This document shows positions 8,388 through 16,465 of a DNA stretch of 46,252 bases, one piece after another. The stretch comes from an uncultured Alphaproteobacteria bacterium (GTDB lineage: Bacteria > Pseudomonadota > Alphaproteobacteria > HIMB59 > GCA-002718135), in NCBI GenBank assembly GCA_902597015.1, contig CACJWQ010000009.1, positions 1 to 46,252 of the forward strand, read 5' to 3'. The notes under the pieces were generated by a model. The model did no database searches. It was not told the origin of the DNA and saw nothing but the letters and a program-made list of their open reading frames with translations. The translations under genes and the position numbers were made by a program. Position 1 is the first letter of the stretch; each line of letters opens with the position of its first letter.

Positions 8388-9425
8388 TTAATTGTCTGCC
8401 CATAAAGATGATAAAAGAATAGAACCTTTCATATCGCCAATTAATATTTGTGAGTTATCACTAGATATAGCTATTGTTGAAACTTCTGAACCTGTTGAAC
8501 TTCTAATCATAATTGGTTTTTTGCTTTCATCAATTTCTGCTAATAAAACTGACCCATCTGTAAAACCGGTGAAAACAGCTTTTTCTCCATTAAGTGCTTT
8601 AACAAATGTTGCAAGTTCTTTACCACCGTTTGCAACAACAATTGGCTTTCTCCCCATTGGTCCTTCTTTACCATCAAATGGCCAGCAAACTGCATCACTG
8701 GATCCAGATGTTACCAAATACGGTGTATCACCAACCCAAGTAAAACTTTTAATTTTTGATGGATAACCTCTCATTGCTAAATCCGCTTTGTCGTTTATGC
8801 GCCAACCATGAATTTGATTTTCTTGCATTGCAGTTACAATATATTTTGTATCTGGGCTAAACGTTACAGTTCCATGCGATCCTTTCCAGGTAAAATTTGA
8901 TGCTGTCCATTTATTATTATTAAGTTTCCACACTGTTACTCCACCGTATCTTGAGACCGCAAGACGCTTACCTTTATTATCAAATGCTAATCCAGCAACA
9001 GTACTTTGATGCTCTAAAGTTTGAGGTTTATCTTTGTTTTTTGTCCAAATATAAACAGTCTTTCCTGATGAACAAACTTTAGTATCTTTGTGAGAAGCTA
9101 CACAGTCAACCCACTTTGAACCAAAATTAAAAATTTCATCAATATTTCCATCAGATGATATTTTTAGAAAACGTCCATCGTCTCCTCCCGTTAACACATG
9201 ATCTTCATAATTTGTCATACTCAACACTACACCCTTATGTGCTTTAACAGTTTTAGGATCAGATCCAGATTGAAAAAATCTTACAGTGCCGTCTCCAAAT
9301 CCTACCGCTATTTGATCACGAATTGTAACCGCTTCTGTAGCTGGAGCTCCAATATTAAAAATTGAACCTCTTCTTTCAAGCTCAGTTTTATTTGATTCTT
9401 GAAGTTTTTCTAAATCAGCGTTCAT
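8388..9425 (-). CDS. WD40-repeat protein encoded with the zinc GTPase
   Basis: A 345-residue cytosolic beta-propeller. Repeats are recognisable from recurring blades such as [13 protein letters not shown] (about 38-50), [42 protein letters not shown] and [15 protein letters not shown], giving about seven blades. No signal peptide or catalytic motif is visible, so a scaffold role is likely. The ATG overlaps the stop of the COG0523 GTPase (ATGA, 4 bases), so the two are translationally coupled. From general knowledge, WD40 genes next to COG0523 GTPases occur in alphaproteobacterial zinc regulons; the molecular job is not known to me. Confidence 0.88.
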   Translation of the reverse strand: MNADLEKLQESNKTELERRGSIFNIGAPATEAVTIRDQIAVGFGDGTVRFFQSGSDPKTVKAHKGVVLSMTNYEDHVLTGGDDGRFLKISSDGNIDEIFNFGSKWVDCVASHKDTKVCSSGKTVYIWTKNKDKPQTLEHQSTVAGLAFDNKGKRLAVSRYGGVTVWKLNNNKWTASNFTWKGSHGTVTFSPDTKYIVTAMQENQIHGWRINDKADLAMRGYPSKIKSFTWVGDTPYLVTSGSSDAVCWPFDGKEGPMGRKPIVVANGGKELATFVKALNGEKAVFTGFTDGSVLLAEIDESKKPIMIRSSTGSEVSTIAISSDNSQILIGDMKGSILLSSLWADN

Positions 9426-10393
9426 GCTGATTTACAATTTTCAAAGCCTTCCTTAAGATTCATATTATCAAGATCACGACCAATAAATACTACTCGAGAA
9501 CTTCTATCTTTTCCTTTAGGCCAAGGTCCCATTGGTGAAGCATCCATAAGCATATGCACTCCTTGAAATACATATCGCTCTTCTTCACCTTTAAAGTTCA
9601 AAATGCCTTTTGATCGAAGAATATCCTGGCCCTTAGTCCTAAGTAAATTTCCAAACCAATCTTGAAACTTATCCATATCTAATGGTGTATCAGATACAAA
9701 GGATAGACTAGTAACATCATCATCATGTTCATGATCATGATCTGATTCAAGAAAGTCAGGTTCAATATCTAATACTCTATCTAGACTAAATGCATTTAAG
9801 CCTACGATTTCATCAAGAGGTGCATCACAACGTGTTGTTTTAATAATCTTTGCAAAAGGATTTATTTTTCTAATACGATCATTAACTTTCACAATGTCAT
9901 TATCTTCAACAAGTTCAACTTTATTTAACAAAATTACATCAGCAAAAGCAATTTGCTCTTCTGCTTCATGATGATCTATTAGTTGAGAACTTAGATGAAC
10001 AGCATCAGCAACTGTAACAATTGCATCTAATTTTGTTCTATCAGCAACGTCTTGATCAACAAAAAATGTCTGAGCAACTGGGGCTGGATCGGCTAAACCA
10101 GTTGTTTCAACTATAATTGCATCTAGTTTGTCAGCACGTTTCATTAAACCACTAAGAATTCTAATTAAATCACCTCTAACAGTGCAACAAATGCAACCGT
10201 TATTCATTTCAAATACTTCTTCATCAGCATCAACAACAAGGTCATTATCAATTCCCTGCTCACCAAATTCATTAACAATGACAGCGTATTTACGTCCATG
10301 CTGTTCAGTTAAAATTCGATTTAAAAGTGTTGTTTTTCCAGCTCCAAGAAAACCTGTTAAAACCGTAACTGGAACCTGAGAAGTATTTTCCAT
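9422..10393 (-). CDS. COG0523 (CobW/ZigA-type) GTPase, putative zinc metallochaperone
   Basis: GTPases of this family insert or deliver metal ions; members in Zur regulons are thought to supply zinc to client enzymes when zinc is scarce. From the chosen start the protein has 323 residues: P-loop GFLGAGKTT (14-22), the metal-binding CICC motif (Cys67, Cys69, Cys70), NKVE (157-160) as the guanine-specificity motif, a His/Asp/Glu cluster at about 218-226 (DHDHEHDDD), then the CobW C-terminal domain. The start at 10393 is preferred because AAGGA lies 7-8 bases upstream; a longer frame to 10438 would run through a hairpin. It follows znuA after a stem-loop, and sits upstream of the WD40 gene. Confidence 0.95.
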   Translation of the reverse strand: MENTSQVPVTVLTGFLGAGKTTLLNRILTEQHGRKYAVIVNEFGEQGIDNDLVVDADEEVFEMNNGCICCTVRGDLIRILSGLMKRADKLDAIIVETTGLADPAPVAQTFFVDQDVADRTKLDAIVTVADAVHLSSQLIDHHEAEEQIAFADVILLNKVELVEDNDIVKVNDRIRKINPFAKIIKTTRCDAPLDEIVGLNAFSLDRVLDIEPDFLESDHDHEHDDDVTSLSFVSDTPLDMDKFQDWFGNLLRTKGQDILRSKGILNFKGEEERYVFQGVHMLMDASPMGPWPKGKDRSSRVVFIGRDLDNMNLKEGFENCKSA

Positions 10394-10417
10394 ATCAATT
10401 TCCTTATAATTAGTTCT

Positions 10418-10450
10418 ATAAATTCCACCTTTATACAAGGTGGAATTTAT
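10418..10450 (-). terminator. Intercistronic stem-loop between znuA and the COG0523 gene
   Basis: A perfect 14-bp inverted repeat (arms 10418-10431 and 10437-10450, loop of 5 bases). The central paired part is AATTCCACCTT/AAGGTGGAATT. In the direction of the znuA transcript no U-run follows the 3' arm (next bases AGAACT), so it is not a classical Rho-independent terminator. It more likely stabilises the znuA 3' end, partially attenuates, or marks a processing site between znuA and the downstream genes. Confidence 0.6.
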
Positions 10451-10464
10451 TTAAATATTAAAAA

Positions 10465-11610
10465 TTAACAGCCTTTAAGCTCGTCCCCGAGATTACTAAT
10501 CAACGTAAAGTAAAGTGACTTACCAGCATCGATGTTAGCACCTAAAGGATCAAAAACTCCTGTTTTGATATTCATATCCTCAGCTATTGTTGTAATAATC
10601 TTTGGATTAAATTGAGGTTCAGAGAAAATACATTTTATTCCCTTATCCTTAATAACATCCTGAATATCAGCTATTTGCTTTGCACCAGGTAAAACATCAG
10701 TATTCAATGTTAAAGCTCCTGCAGCTCTTACACCAAATCTTTCTTCAAAGTATTGGTAGGCGTCATGGAAAACGACAAATTTTGCATCGGAATTAATATC
10801 CTTGCTAACGTCATTTATCAATTGGTCTAAAGCTTTGATTGTTGCATCAGCATTTGCTTCATATTTCTCTTTATTGGCAGGATCTAAATCACCTAACTCA
10901 TGAGCAATCTCATGAACCATTTCTTTAGCATTCATTGGATCTAACCAAATGTGAGCATCAAATTCACCATGTGCATGACCGTGGTGGTCGTGTCCACTGT
11001 GATCGTCATGATCATCGTGATCGTCATGTTCGTCATGGTCATCATGATCGTCATGATCATCGTGATCGTCATGTTCGTCATGGTCATCATGATCGTCATG
11101 ATCATCGTGGTCATCATGATCGTCATGTTCGTCATGGTCATCATGATCGTCATGGTCGTCGTGATCGTCATGATCATCGTGGTCATCATGATCGTCATGG
11201 TCGTCGTGATCGTCATGATCATCGTGGTCACCAAATATAGATTCTTCTCTAAATTTTAATTTAGCAATTGTTTCAACTTCCATAAACTCTACGACTTCAG
11301 CACTTTTTGCTATTGACTCCAGAGGTTCTTCTAATGATGTCTCAATACTCTCACCAATCCAAAATACTATATCTGCTTCTTCAAGCATTTTTGCATGAGA
11401 TGGTTTCATAGTAAAACTATGTGGAGATATGCTTCCTTCAATTATAAGTCCAGGTTCACCAATTCCATTCATAACATTAGCAATCAATGAATGAAGTGGT
11501 TTAATAGTCGTTACAACTTTTAGTTCTGCTCTAGCAGATGCAGTTGCAACAAGAATTCCTGAAAACAAGATAATTTTAAAAACATGTAGAAAAATATTCA
11601 TTTGTTTCAT
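10465..11610 (-). CDS. znuA: Periplasmic zinc-binding protein ZnuA with a giant Asp-His tract
   Basis: Solute-binding subunit of the ZnuABC zinc importer. The 381-residue precursor has a signal peptide (about 1-28), and the three cluster-A-I zinc-ligand histidines seen in ZnuA are present: His64 (SPHSFTMKP), His220 (DAHIWLDP) and His282 (VFHDAYQYFEE). Between residues 128 and 204 lies a 77-residue run of Asp-His-Asp triplets (three carry Glu), followed by a further His-rich stretch to 214. ZnuA proteins usually have a short His/Asp loop here; this one is exceptionally long and regular. AGGA about 8 bases before the ATG supports the start. It is divergent from znuC with the Zur box between them. 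Confidence 0.97.
   Translation of the reverse strand: MKQMNIFLHVFKIILFSGILVATASARAELKVVTTIKPLHSLIANVMNGIGEPGLIIEGSISPHSFTMKPSHAKMLEEADIVFWIGESIETSLEEPLESIAKSAEVVEFMEVETIAKLKFREESIFGDHDDHDDHDDHDDHDDHDDHDDHDDHDDHDDHDEHDDHDDHDDHDDHDDHDEHDDHDDHDDHDDHDEHDDHDDHDDHSGHDHHGHAHGEFDAHIWLDPMNAKEMVHEIAHELGDLDPANKEKYEANADATIKALDQLINDVSKDINSDAKFVVFHDAYQYFEERFGVRAAGALTLNTDVLPGAKQIADIQDVIKDKGIKCIFSEPQFNPKIITTIAEDMNIKTGVFDPLGANIDAGKSLYFTLISNLGDELKGC
10999..11229 (-). repeat. 9-bp tandem repeat coding (Asp-His-Asp)n in znuA
   Basis: 231 bases of in-frame 9-bp units (GAY CAY GAY), coding 25 triplets plus Asp-His. Three units have Glu (GAA) at the first position, spaced 15 and 18 codons apart, and a block of about 28 bases in the 11155-11183 region recurs about 45 bases on, in the 11200-11228 region. 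Thus larger 45- and 54-bp units were copied on top of the 9-bp period, pointing to growth by slippage or unequal recombination. The repeat creates long open frames in several other frames that are not genes. Confidence 0.95.
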
Positions 11611-11650
11611 AAAAGTATTCCTATTAGATTTAAGTGTGTTAAAGTATTGT

Positions 11651-11669
11651 AATGTTATAATATAACATT
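11651..11669. promoter_or_regulatory. Zur operator (zinc box) in the znuA/znuC divergent promoter
   Basis: A perfect 19-base palindrome with one central base: AATGTTATA-A-TATAACATT. This matches the alphaproteobacterial Zur consensus (GTTATANTATAAC core). It lies 41 bases upstream of the znuA ATG and 19 upstream of znuC, and contains a TATAAT that could be the -10 of the znuC promoter. Zinc-loaded Zur bound here would block both directions. The zur gene itself is the third gene of the right-hand unit, implying autoregulation. Confidence 0.92.
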
Positions 11670-11687
11670 TATGTTGTAAATAATAAA

Positions 11688-12437
11688 ATGGCAGAAAATA
11701 ATAATTTATTGGTTAAACTAGATAACTGTGGTGTGTACAAGTCATCCAAGTGGATTGTACGAGGAATAAGCTTGGAAATTCACAAGGGGAAAATTGTTAC
11801 TCTAATAGGGCCTAATGGTTCTGGAAAAACAACTTCAGCTAAAATGATACTTAAGATACTTAAGTCTGATGAAGGGCAAATAAAAAACTTTGCTTCTAAA
11901 ATGGCTTACGTACCACAAAAAATTAATATTGATTGGACAATGCCTCTTCGTGTCGTTGATTTTATGAAATTAACAAGTCATATAAATAATCTTGAAATTG
12001 TTGATGCTTTAAAATTAACTGGAGTAGATAACCTTCTCTATAACGATATTCATAATTTATCTGGCGGAGAATTTCAAAGAGTCTTAATCGCCAGAGCAAT
12101 CGCAAAAAAACCAGAATTACTTGTTTTGGATGAACCAGTTCAAGGTGTAGATTTTAATGGAGAAATTGCACTTTATAATCTTATTAAAAAAATTTGTTCA
12201 ACACTTAATTGTGGAATATTACTGATATCACATGATCTTCATTTTGTTATGTCAGCTACAGATCATGTAATTTGCTTAAATGGTCATATATGTTGCTCTG
12301 GAACACCTAGATCAATTGTAAAGAATTCGGCATACATAGAATTATTTGGTGAACATAACGCCACAACTCTATCACTTTATCAACATGATCATGATCATTC
12401 TCATGGAACAGATGGGAGAGTAACAAATAATGTTTGA
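11688..12437 (+). CDS. znuC: Zinc ABC transporter ATP-binding protein ZnuC
   Basis: ATPase of the ZnuABC importer. The 249-residue protein shows Walker A GPNGSGKTT (41-49), Q-loop PQKINID, the signature LSGGEFQR near 124-131, Walker B LLVLDEP near 146 and the H-loop ISHDLHF. Its C-terminus carries a His-rich tail (HDHDHSHG, about 233-240), probably a cytosolic zinc-binding or sensing patch. It starts 19 bases after the Zur box and overlaps znuB by 8 bases. Confidence 0.97.
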   Translation: MAENNNLLVKLDNCGVYKSSKWIVRGISLEIHKGKIVTLIGPNGSGKTTSAKMILKILKSDEGQIKNFASKMAYVPQKINIDWTMPLRVVDFMKLTSHINNLEIVDALKLTGVDNLLYNDIHNLSGGEFQRVLIARAIAKKPELLVLDEPVQGVDFNGEIALYNLIKKICSTLNCGILLISHDLHFVMSATDHVICLNGHICCSGTPRSIVKNSAYIELFGEHNATTLSLYQHDHDHSHGTDGRVTNNV

Positions 12438-13233
12438 TGATTTTTTTACTAGAGCTCTCATAGCTGGCATTGGTATTGCAATAATTGCCGGACCTCTCGG
12501 ATGTCTTGTAATTTGGAGAAGGTTATCCTATTTTGGAGATACGCTGTCTCACTCGGCATTATTGGGTGTAACTTTAGCTTATTCTTTTAGCTTTAATATT
12601 ACATTTTCAGTTTTTATAATTTCAGCTGTTGTTGCTTTACTATTAATTAATTTACAAAAAAGAACAAAACTCGCAGGAGACTCATTACTCGGTCTACTTG
12701 CTCACTCTACACTTGCTATAGGTTTGGTATTAATTGGGTTTCTTACATCAATTAGATTTGACCTTATGGGTTTATTATTTGGAGATATACTTGCAGTTGA
12801 TGTAGAAGATATAACTATAGTTTATTTAGGTGGTGCTGCAATATTATTGATTTTGTACTTTATTTGGAAATCTTTATTTTCAGCAACGGTAAATTATGAT
12901 TTGTCAGCAGCAGAAGGAATGCGACCAGAAGTTTCTAATTTTATATTCACACTCTTATTGGCAGGAGTAATTGCTTTATCTATTAAAATGATTGGCGCTT
13001 TATTGATAACTGGTTTACTTTTAATACCTGCAGCAATTGCAAGAAATATTAGCAGCAGTCCTCGTCAAATGGTTATAATTGCAACTTTAGCTGGTGTCGT
13101 ATCTGTAATTGCTGGATTGTTTGTTTCGCTCGAGATTAATACTTCTTCAGGGCCTTCTATAATTGTAGTTGCATTATTATTATTTATTATTTCACTTATT
13201 CCTCTGGAGATAAAGGGTCAGTTGCAAAAATGA
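12430..13233 (+). CDS. znuB: Zinc ABC transporter permease ZnuB
   Basis: Membrane channel of the ZnuABC importer, ABC-3 family. The 267 residues hold about eight hydrophobic helices. Recognisable motifs are the N-terminal GPLGCLVIWRRLSYFGDTLSHSALLG region (read as two blocks, GPLGCLVIWRR and SYFGDTLSHSALLG) and the later IKMIGALLITGLLLIPAA stretch that contacts the ATPase. Its start lies inside znuC (8-base overlap), and zur begins 22 bases after its stop. Confidence 0.97.
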   Translation: MFDDFFTRALIAGIGIAIIAGPLGCLVIWRRLSYFGDTLSHSALLGVTLAYSFSFNITFSVFIISAVVALLLINLQKRTKLAGDSLLGLLAHSTLAIGLVLIGFLTSIRFDLMGLLFGDILAVDVEDITIVYLGGAAILLILYFIWKSLFSATVNYDLSAAEGMRPEVSNFIFTLLLAGVIALSIKMIGALLITGLLLIPAAIARNISSSPRQMVIIATLAGVVSVIAGLFVSLEINTSSGPSIIVVALLLFIISLIPLEIKGQLQK

Positions 13234-13255
13234 AAACTATTTGTTAATTAAAATT

Positions 13256-13660
13256 ATGGCATTAGCATCAGAAAATTTAACCAAAAACCAGAAAACAGTT
13301 CTTGATATTTTAGAAAACTCATCAGAACCTCTTAAAGCATATACAATCCTTTTTGATATTCAAAAAAAAGGAATTAAATCTCCTCTTCAAGTTTATAGAG
13401 CTTTAGATAAGCTTATAGAAATTGGCAAAGTACATAAAATAGAAAGTAGAAATTCATATGTTGCTTGTAAGCATGATGGCTGTAATGCAAAAACTTCTAC
13501 ATCTTTTTTGATATGTGAAAACTGTGATAGTGTTACTGAGCTAACTGGAAATAATTTGTTTTCTTATTTTTCAAAACAAGCAGAAAAAAATAACTTCAAT
13601 TATAAAAAACATAATTTAGAAATATTTGGTTTGTGCGAAAATTGTAAACTAAAAAACTAA
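13256..13660 (+). CDS. zur: Zinc uptake regulator Zur (Fur family)
   Basis: Zinc-dependent repressor. From the ATG at 13256 it has 134 residues; an upstream in-frame TTG at 13241 is less likely. The N-terminal winged helix (about 8-70, with SPLQVYRALDKLIEIGKVHKI around 42-62) precedes a metal-binding dimerisation domain. The structural zinc site is the two CxxC pairs, Cys87/Cys90 and Cys127/Cys130. Being the third gene of znuC-znuB-zur distinguishes it from Fur. Its stop interlocks by 4 bases with that of the opposite gene. Confidence 0.95.
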   Translation: MALASENLTKNQKTVLDILENSSEPLKAYTILFDIQKKGIKSPLQVYRALDKLIEIGKVHKIESRNSYVACKHDGCNAKTSTSFLICENCDSVTELTGNNLFSYFSKQAEKNNFNYKKHNLEIFGLCENCKLKN

Positions 13661-14451
13661 TTTATTAAATTATCAATCTTATTCAGACATTTATTTAATC
13701 CAAGATCATATTTTGTTCGTACGAAATGCTCTTGTACTATTTCAACCCATTTAAATTTTTGTAACGTTTGATGAGATATGTAAAAACAATTTAATGGAAA
13801 AGACATATTAAACATTTTTAATATTTCTTGCCTTATTACATCGTTGGTCAACACTGCTAAGGATTCGTGAATATATTTTTCTACAATTTTTTGATCACTT
13901 AAAGATGTTTTAGGCAAATTAAATAAACCTCTAAATCTAAAGTATCGATAGATTCTTAAGTAATCTTCTTTTATTCTATCCTCTATTTCACCAATAAAAC
14001 GAATTTTACTTTCATTTAAATCTGATTGGCCATTGTAATAATCATGTAGTTTATTATTGTTTCCGACATATAAAGCATTGAAAGTAAAATCTCTTCTGGC
14101 TGAATCTTTTTTCCAGCTGTTGGTGTAAATTACATTTGTATGTCTTCCCATTTGATTAATATCTTCACGTAAAGTTGTAATTTGTATTTTTCGATTATGA
14201 GGATAAGCAATTATAGATCCATATTGAATAGCAAAATCATCATATTCAATATTGTTCTCTTTTAGTAATGACAAAACATCCTGAGGCTCCAAAGTTGTTG
14301 CTGTATCAATATCTTTGATTTCTCTTTCAAGAAGAGCATCTCGTATACATCCTCCTACTAATCGAATTTCAATATTATTTTCTTTAAAGATAGATATTAA
14401 AAACTTAACATGCTCCAGATTCAATAAATTCATAATTTTATTTATTTCCAT
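13657..14451 (-). CDS. CCA tRNA nucleotidyltransferase-like protein, C-terminally short
   Basis: Class II nucleotidyltransferase of the CCA-adding/poly(A) polymerase family. The head domain is intact: GGCIRDALL and the catalytic DID (in KDIDTAT), then RRDFTFNALYVG near 117-128 and the neck motif EDYLRIYRYFRF near 161-172. At 264 residues it stops soon after the LTNDVIRQEILKMF stretch; usual family members have 380-450 residues with body and tail domains that hold the tRNA. No frame continuing the missing part is apparent, since the stop meets zur. It may be a reduced but working enzyme or an incomplete one. Confidence 0.82.
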   Translation of the reverse strand: MEINKIMNLLNLEHVKFLISIFKENNIEIRLVGGCIRDALLEREIKDIDTATTLEPQDVLSLLKENNIEYDDFAIQYGSIIAYPHNRKIQITTLREDINQMGRHTNVIYTNSWKKDSARRDFTFNALYVGNNNKLHDYYNGQSDLNESKIRFIGEIEDRIKEDYLRIYRYFRFRGLFNLPKTSLSDQKIVEKYIHESLAVLTNDVIRQEILKMFNMSFPLNCFYISHQTLQKFKWVEIVQEHFVRTKYDLGLNKCLNKIDNLIN

Positions 14452-14492
14452 TATCTAGCTATTTCTTCAAAACAATTTATATTACAATAACA

Positions 14493-15101
14493 ATGTCGAC
14501 TTCTTCAAAAGAAAATGCTCCAGAAATATTTGAGGATATAAAGAAAAATTTAACTAGAGGAGTTAAAGATAGAAAACACGCATTTCATACGCCAGTCTTT
14601 AGTAATATTGATAGTGAAGGTGGAATAGATTCTAGAGTCGTAGTCTTAAGAAAATTTGATCCCGGTAGCATGACACTAAATTTTCACACAGACTTCAGAT
14701 CTCCCAAAGTGCCTAATTTAAAAAAAAATAGTAGTTCTCAATTTGTTTTTTATGATCATAAATTAAAAATTCAAATGCGAATCAAAACAACGTCTTTGGT
14801 TAATAATCAAAATCATAAAGCTAAAGAAATGTGGGATAAAACAAGATTGTTTAGTAGAAAATGTTACTTAACATTAAAAGATCCAAGTTCAATCACTGAG
14901 TTTCCAGAAGATGGTATCCCTGAACACTTAACCGGCAAAGAGCCAAGTCATGAAGAAAGTGAAAAAGGATATAAAAATTTTACAGTAGTTGAAAATAAAA
15001 TTAATGAAATTGATTGGCTTTATTTAGAAATTTCAGGTCATCGTAGATTAAAATTAATATTTAAAAATAGTGAACCAGAATATAATTGGTTAATACCTTA
15101 A
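14493..15101 (+). CDS. Pyridoxamine 5'-phosphate oxidase-like FMN-binding protein
   Basis: A 202-residue split-barrel flavoprotein related to PdxH, most like the Alr4036-type PNPOx subfamily rather than true PdxH. Supporting stretches are SRVVVLRKFDPGSMTLNFHTD (FMN phosphate site; blocks SRVVVLRKF and LNFHTDFRSPK), FVFYDHKLKIQMRIKT and a C-terminal WLYLEISGHRRLKLIF. No signal peptide is present. It is divergent from the CCA-like gene (41 bases apart) and its stop interlocks with panC. The substrate is unknown. Confidence 0.85.
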   Translation: MSTSSKENAPEIFEDIKKNLTRGVKDRKHAFHTPVFSNIDSEGGIDSRVVVLRKFDPGSMTLNFHTDFRSPKVPNLKKNSSSQFVFYDHKLKIQMRIKTTSLVNNQNHKAKEMWDKTRLFSRKCYLTLKDPSSITEFPEDGIPEHLTGKEPSHEESEKGYKNFTVVENKINEIDWLYLEISGHRRLKLIFKNSEPEYNWLIP

Positions 15102-15928
15102 TATAACTTAAAATTGTCAATAATTCTTATATCACCAATATATAAAGCAATAAATAATCTAGCCTCAGAATAATTTTTTGTTATTTCTAAATTATTTTCA
15201 TTTCTTATTTCTAAATAGTCAATTTTATTTATATTATTTTGAAGAAGCTCTATTTTTAATTGATCTAAATTATTAATTTCATTTTGTGTTAATAGATTGA
15301 TATGTTCTTTAATTTTATTTCCTAATATATTGAAAATTTTTAATTGATCATTAGAAAATTTAGAGTTCCTTGAAGATAAACTCATACCCATTTTATCTCG
15401 TACAGATGGGCATTGAATTATTTTAATATTGTGATGATTAATTTTTACTAAATCTTGTATTATTTTTACTTGCTGAAAATCTTTCTCACCAAAATAACTA
15501 TTCGTTGGTTTAATCATATTAAAAAAAAGATCCACAACAGTAGTAACTCCATCAAAATGGCCAGGTCGAAATTTATCACATAAAATATTTCTAAAATTGT
15601 TTACAATTTTTTTCTTTGCCAATCCTGTAGGATATATCTCTTGAACTTCAGGTAAGAAGAGTACATTACAACCAATATTTTCTAATTTAGAAATATCTTC
15701 ATCAATTGTCTTTGGATAAGAATTGAAATCATTTTCATTGTTAAATTGAGTAGGATTAATAAATATTGAACAGATCACAAATTCGTTATGTAATTGTGCC
15801 TCTCTAATGAGAGATAAATGTCCATCGTGTAAGTTTCCCATTGTTAGAACTAAACCAATAGACTGTCCTTTGTCTTTGATTGAAACTAGATTTGGCTCTA
15901 ATTCACTAGCTTTTCTGAAAATTTTCAT
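15098..15928 (-). CDS. panC: Pantothenate synthetase
   Basis: Joins pantoate and beta-alanine using ATP, the last step of vitamin B5 synthesis. The 276-residue protein has the HIGH-type motif in TMGNLHDGHLSLIREA (about 29-44), INPTQFNNENDF near 57-68, YFGEKDFQQV near 145-154 and the KMSxS-equivalent MGMSLSSRN near 184-192. No panB is seen next to it. It is divergent from rpmH with 63 bases between. Confidence 0.95.
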   Translation of the reverse strand: MKIFRKASELEPNLVSIKDKGQSIGLVLTMGNLHDGHLSLIREAQLHNEFVICSIFINPTQFNNENDFNSYPKTIDEDISKLENIGCNVLFLPEVQEIYPTGLAKKKIVNNFRNILCDKFRPGHFDGVTTVVDLFFNMIKPTNSYFGEKDFQQVKIIQDLVKINHHNIKIIQCPSVRDKMGMSLSSRNSKFSNDQLKIFNILGNKIKEHINLLTQNEINNLDQLKIELLQNNINKIDYLEIRNENNLEITKNYSEARLFIALYIGDIRIIDNFKLY

Positions 15929-15947
15929 CGATTACATAAGTAAATAT

Positions 15948-15976
15948 TTGACTTATATATAATGAATTCGTATTAG
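15948..15976 (+). promoter_or_regulatory. Putative sigma70-type promoter for rpmH
   Basis: TTGACT (15948-15953) and TATTAG (15971-15976) are separated by 17 bases in the panC/rpmH divergent gap. Transcription would start near 15983, about 9 bases before the rpmH ATG, which is a short leader. A second TATAAT-like element (15957-15962) lies in between, so the exact start is uncertain. Confidence 0.4.
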
Positions 15977-15991
15977 GCCCAGAGATTTATT

Positions 15992-16126
15992 ATGAAACGT
16001 ACATACCAACCTAGTAGAGTAATTAGAAAAAGAAGACACGGTTTTAGGGCTAGAATGGCAACTAAAGCAGGTCGTCAAATCATTAATAGAAGACGTGCAA
16101 AAGGAAGAGCTCAACTAAGCGCTTAA
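15992..16126 (+). CDS. rpmH: 50S ribosomal protein L34
   Basis: A 44-residue, highly basic ribosomal protein beginning MKRTYQPS and containing the typical [20 protein letters not shown] core. Length and sequence are canonical. It heads the conserved cluster rpmH-rnpA-yidD-yidC-ysxC, with rnpA starting 9 bases downstream. Confidence 0.97.
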   Translation: MKRTYQPSRVIRKRRHGFRARMATKAGRQIINRRRAKGRAQLSA

Positions 16127-16135
16127 AAAGGCCAA

Positions 16136-16465
16136 ATGGCCCAAACATTATTTACAATTAAGAAAAGATCGACTTTCGTTATGATACGAAACCAGGGAGA
16201 ATTTATAAAAGGTAAAAATATGAATATCCAAATTTTACACAATCAAGATCTAGAAAATTCTATAGGTGTAGGATACACAGCTTCCAAAAAAATTGGCAAC
16301 GCAGTAAAAAGAAATAGAGCAAAGAGAATAATGAGAGAATTAGCTAGAAAAATTATTATTAATGGTAAAATTAATTCATATTATGTGTTAATAGCTAAAA
16401 CGTCATTGCTCGAAGAGAAATTTGATAAACTTTTATTAGAACTTAAGGGAAAGATAAATGGTTAG
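16136..16465 (+). CDS. rnpA: Ribonuclease P protein component
   Basis: Basic protein subunit that helps RNase P RNA trim tRNA 5' ends. The 109-residue protein contains the family motif [15 protein letters not shown] (RNR motif, about 53-67), preceded by [10 protein letters not shown]. Its stop overlaps the yidD start by 8 bases, so the two are probably translated together. Confidence 0.95.
   Translation: MAQTLFTIKKRSTFVMIRNQGEFIKGKNMNIQILHNQDLENSIGVGYTASKKIGNAVKRNRAKRIMRELARKIIINGKINSYYVLIAKTSLLEEKFDKLLLELKGKING

Noticed and set aside
10394-10438. Longer N-terminus for the COG0523 GTPase starting at 10438
   Set aside because: It would begin inside the hairpin and add residues before the usual P-loop start; ATG 10393 has a good Shine-Dalgarno.
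10418-10450. Rho-independent terminator of znuA
   Set aside because: No U-run follows the stem in the znuA direction, so I list it as an intercistronic stem-loop of uncertain effect only.
10999-11229. Possible CRISPR array
   Set aside because: The 9-bp units are contiguous and coding with no unique spacers.
10935-11259. Three long open frames (two on +, one on -) with Arg/His-, Val/Met- and Met/Thr-rich translations
   Set aside because: They are frame shadows of the 9-bp repeat in znuA; a 9-bp unit without stop codons stays open in every frame. The znuA frame is supported by homology on both sides.
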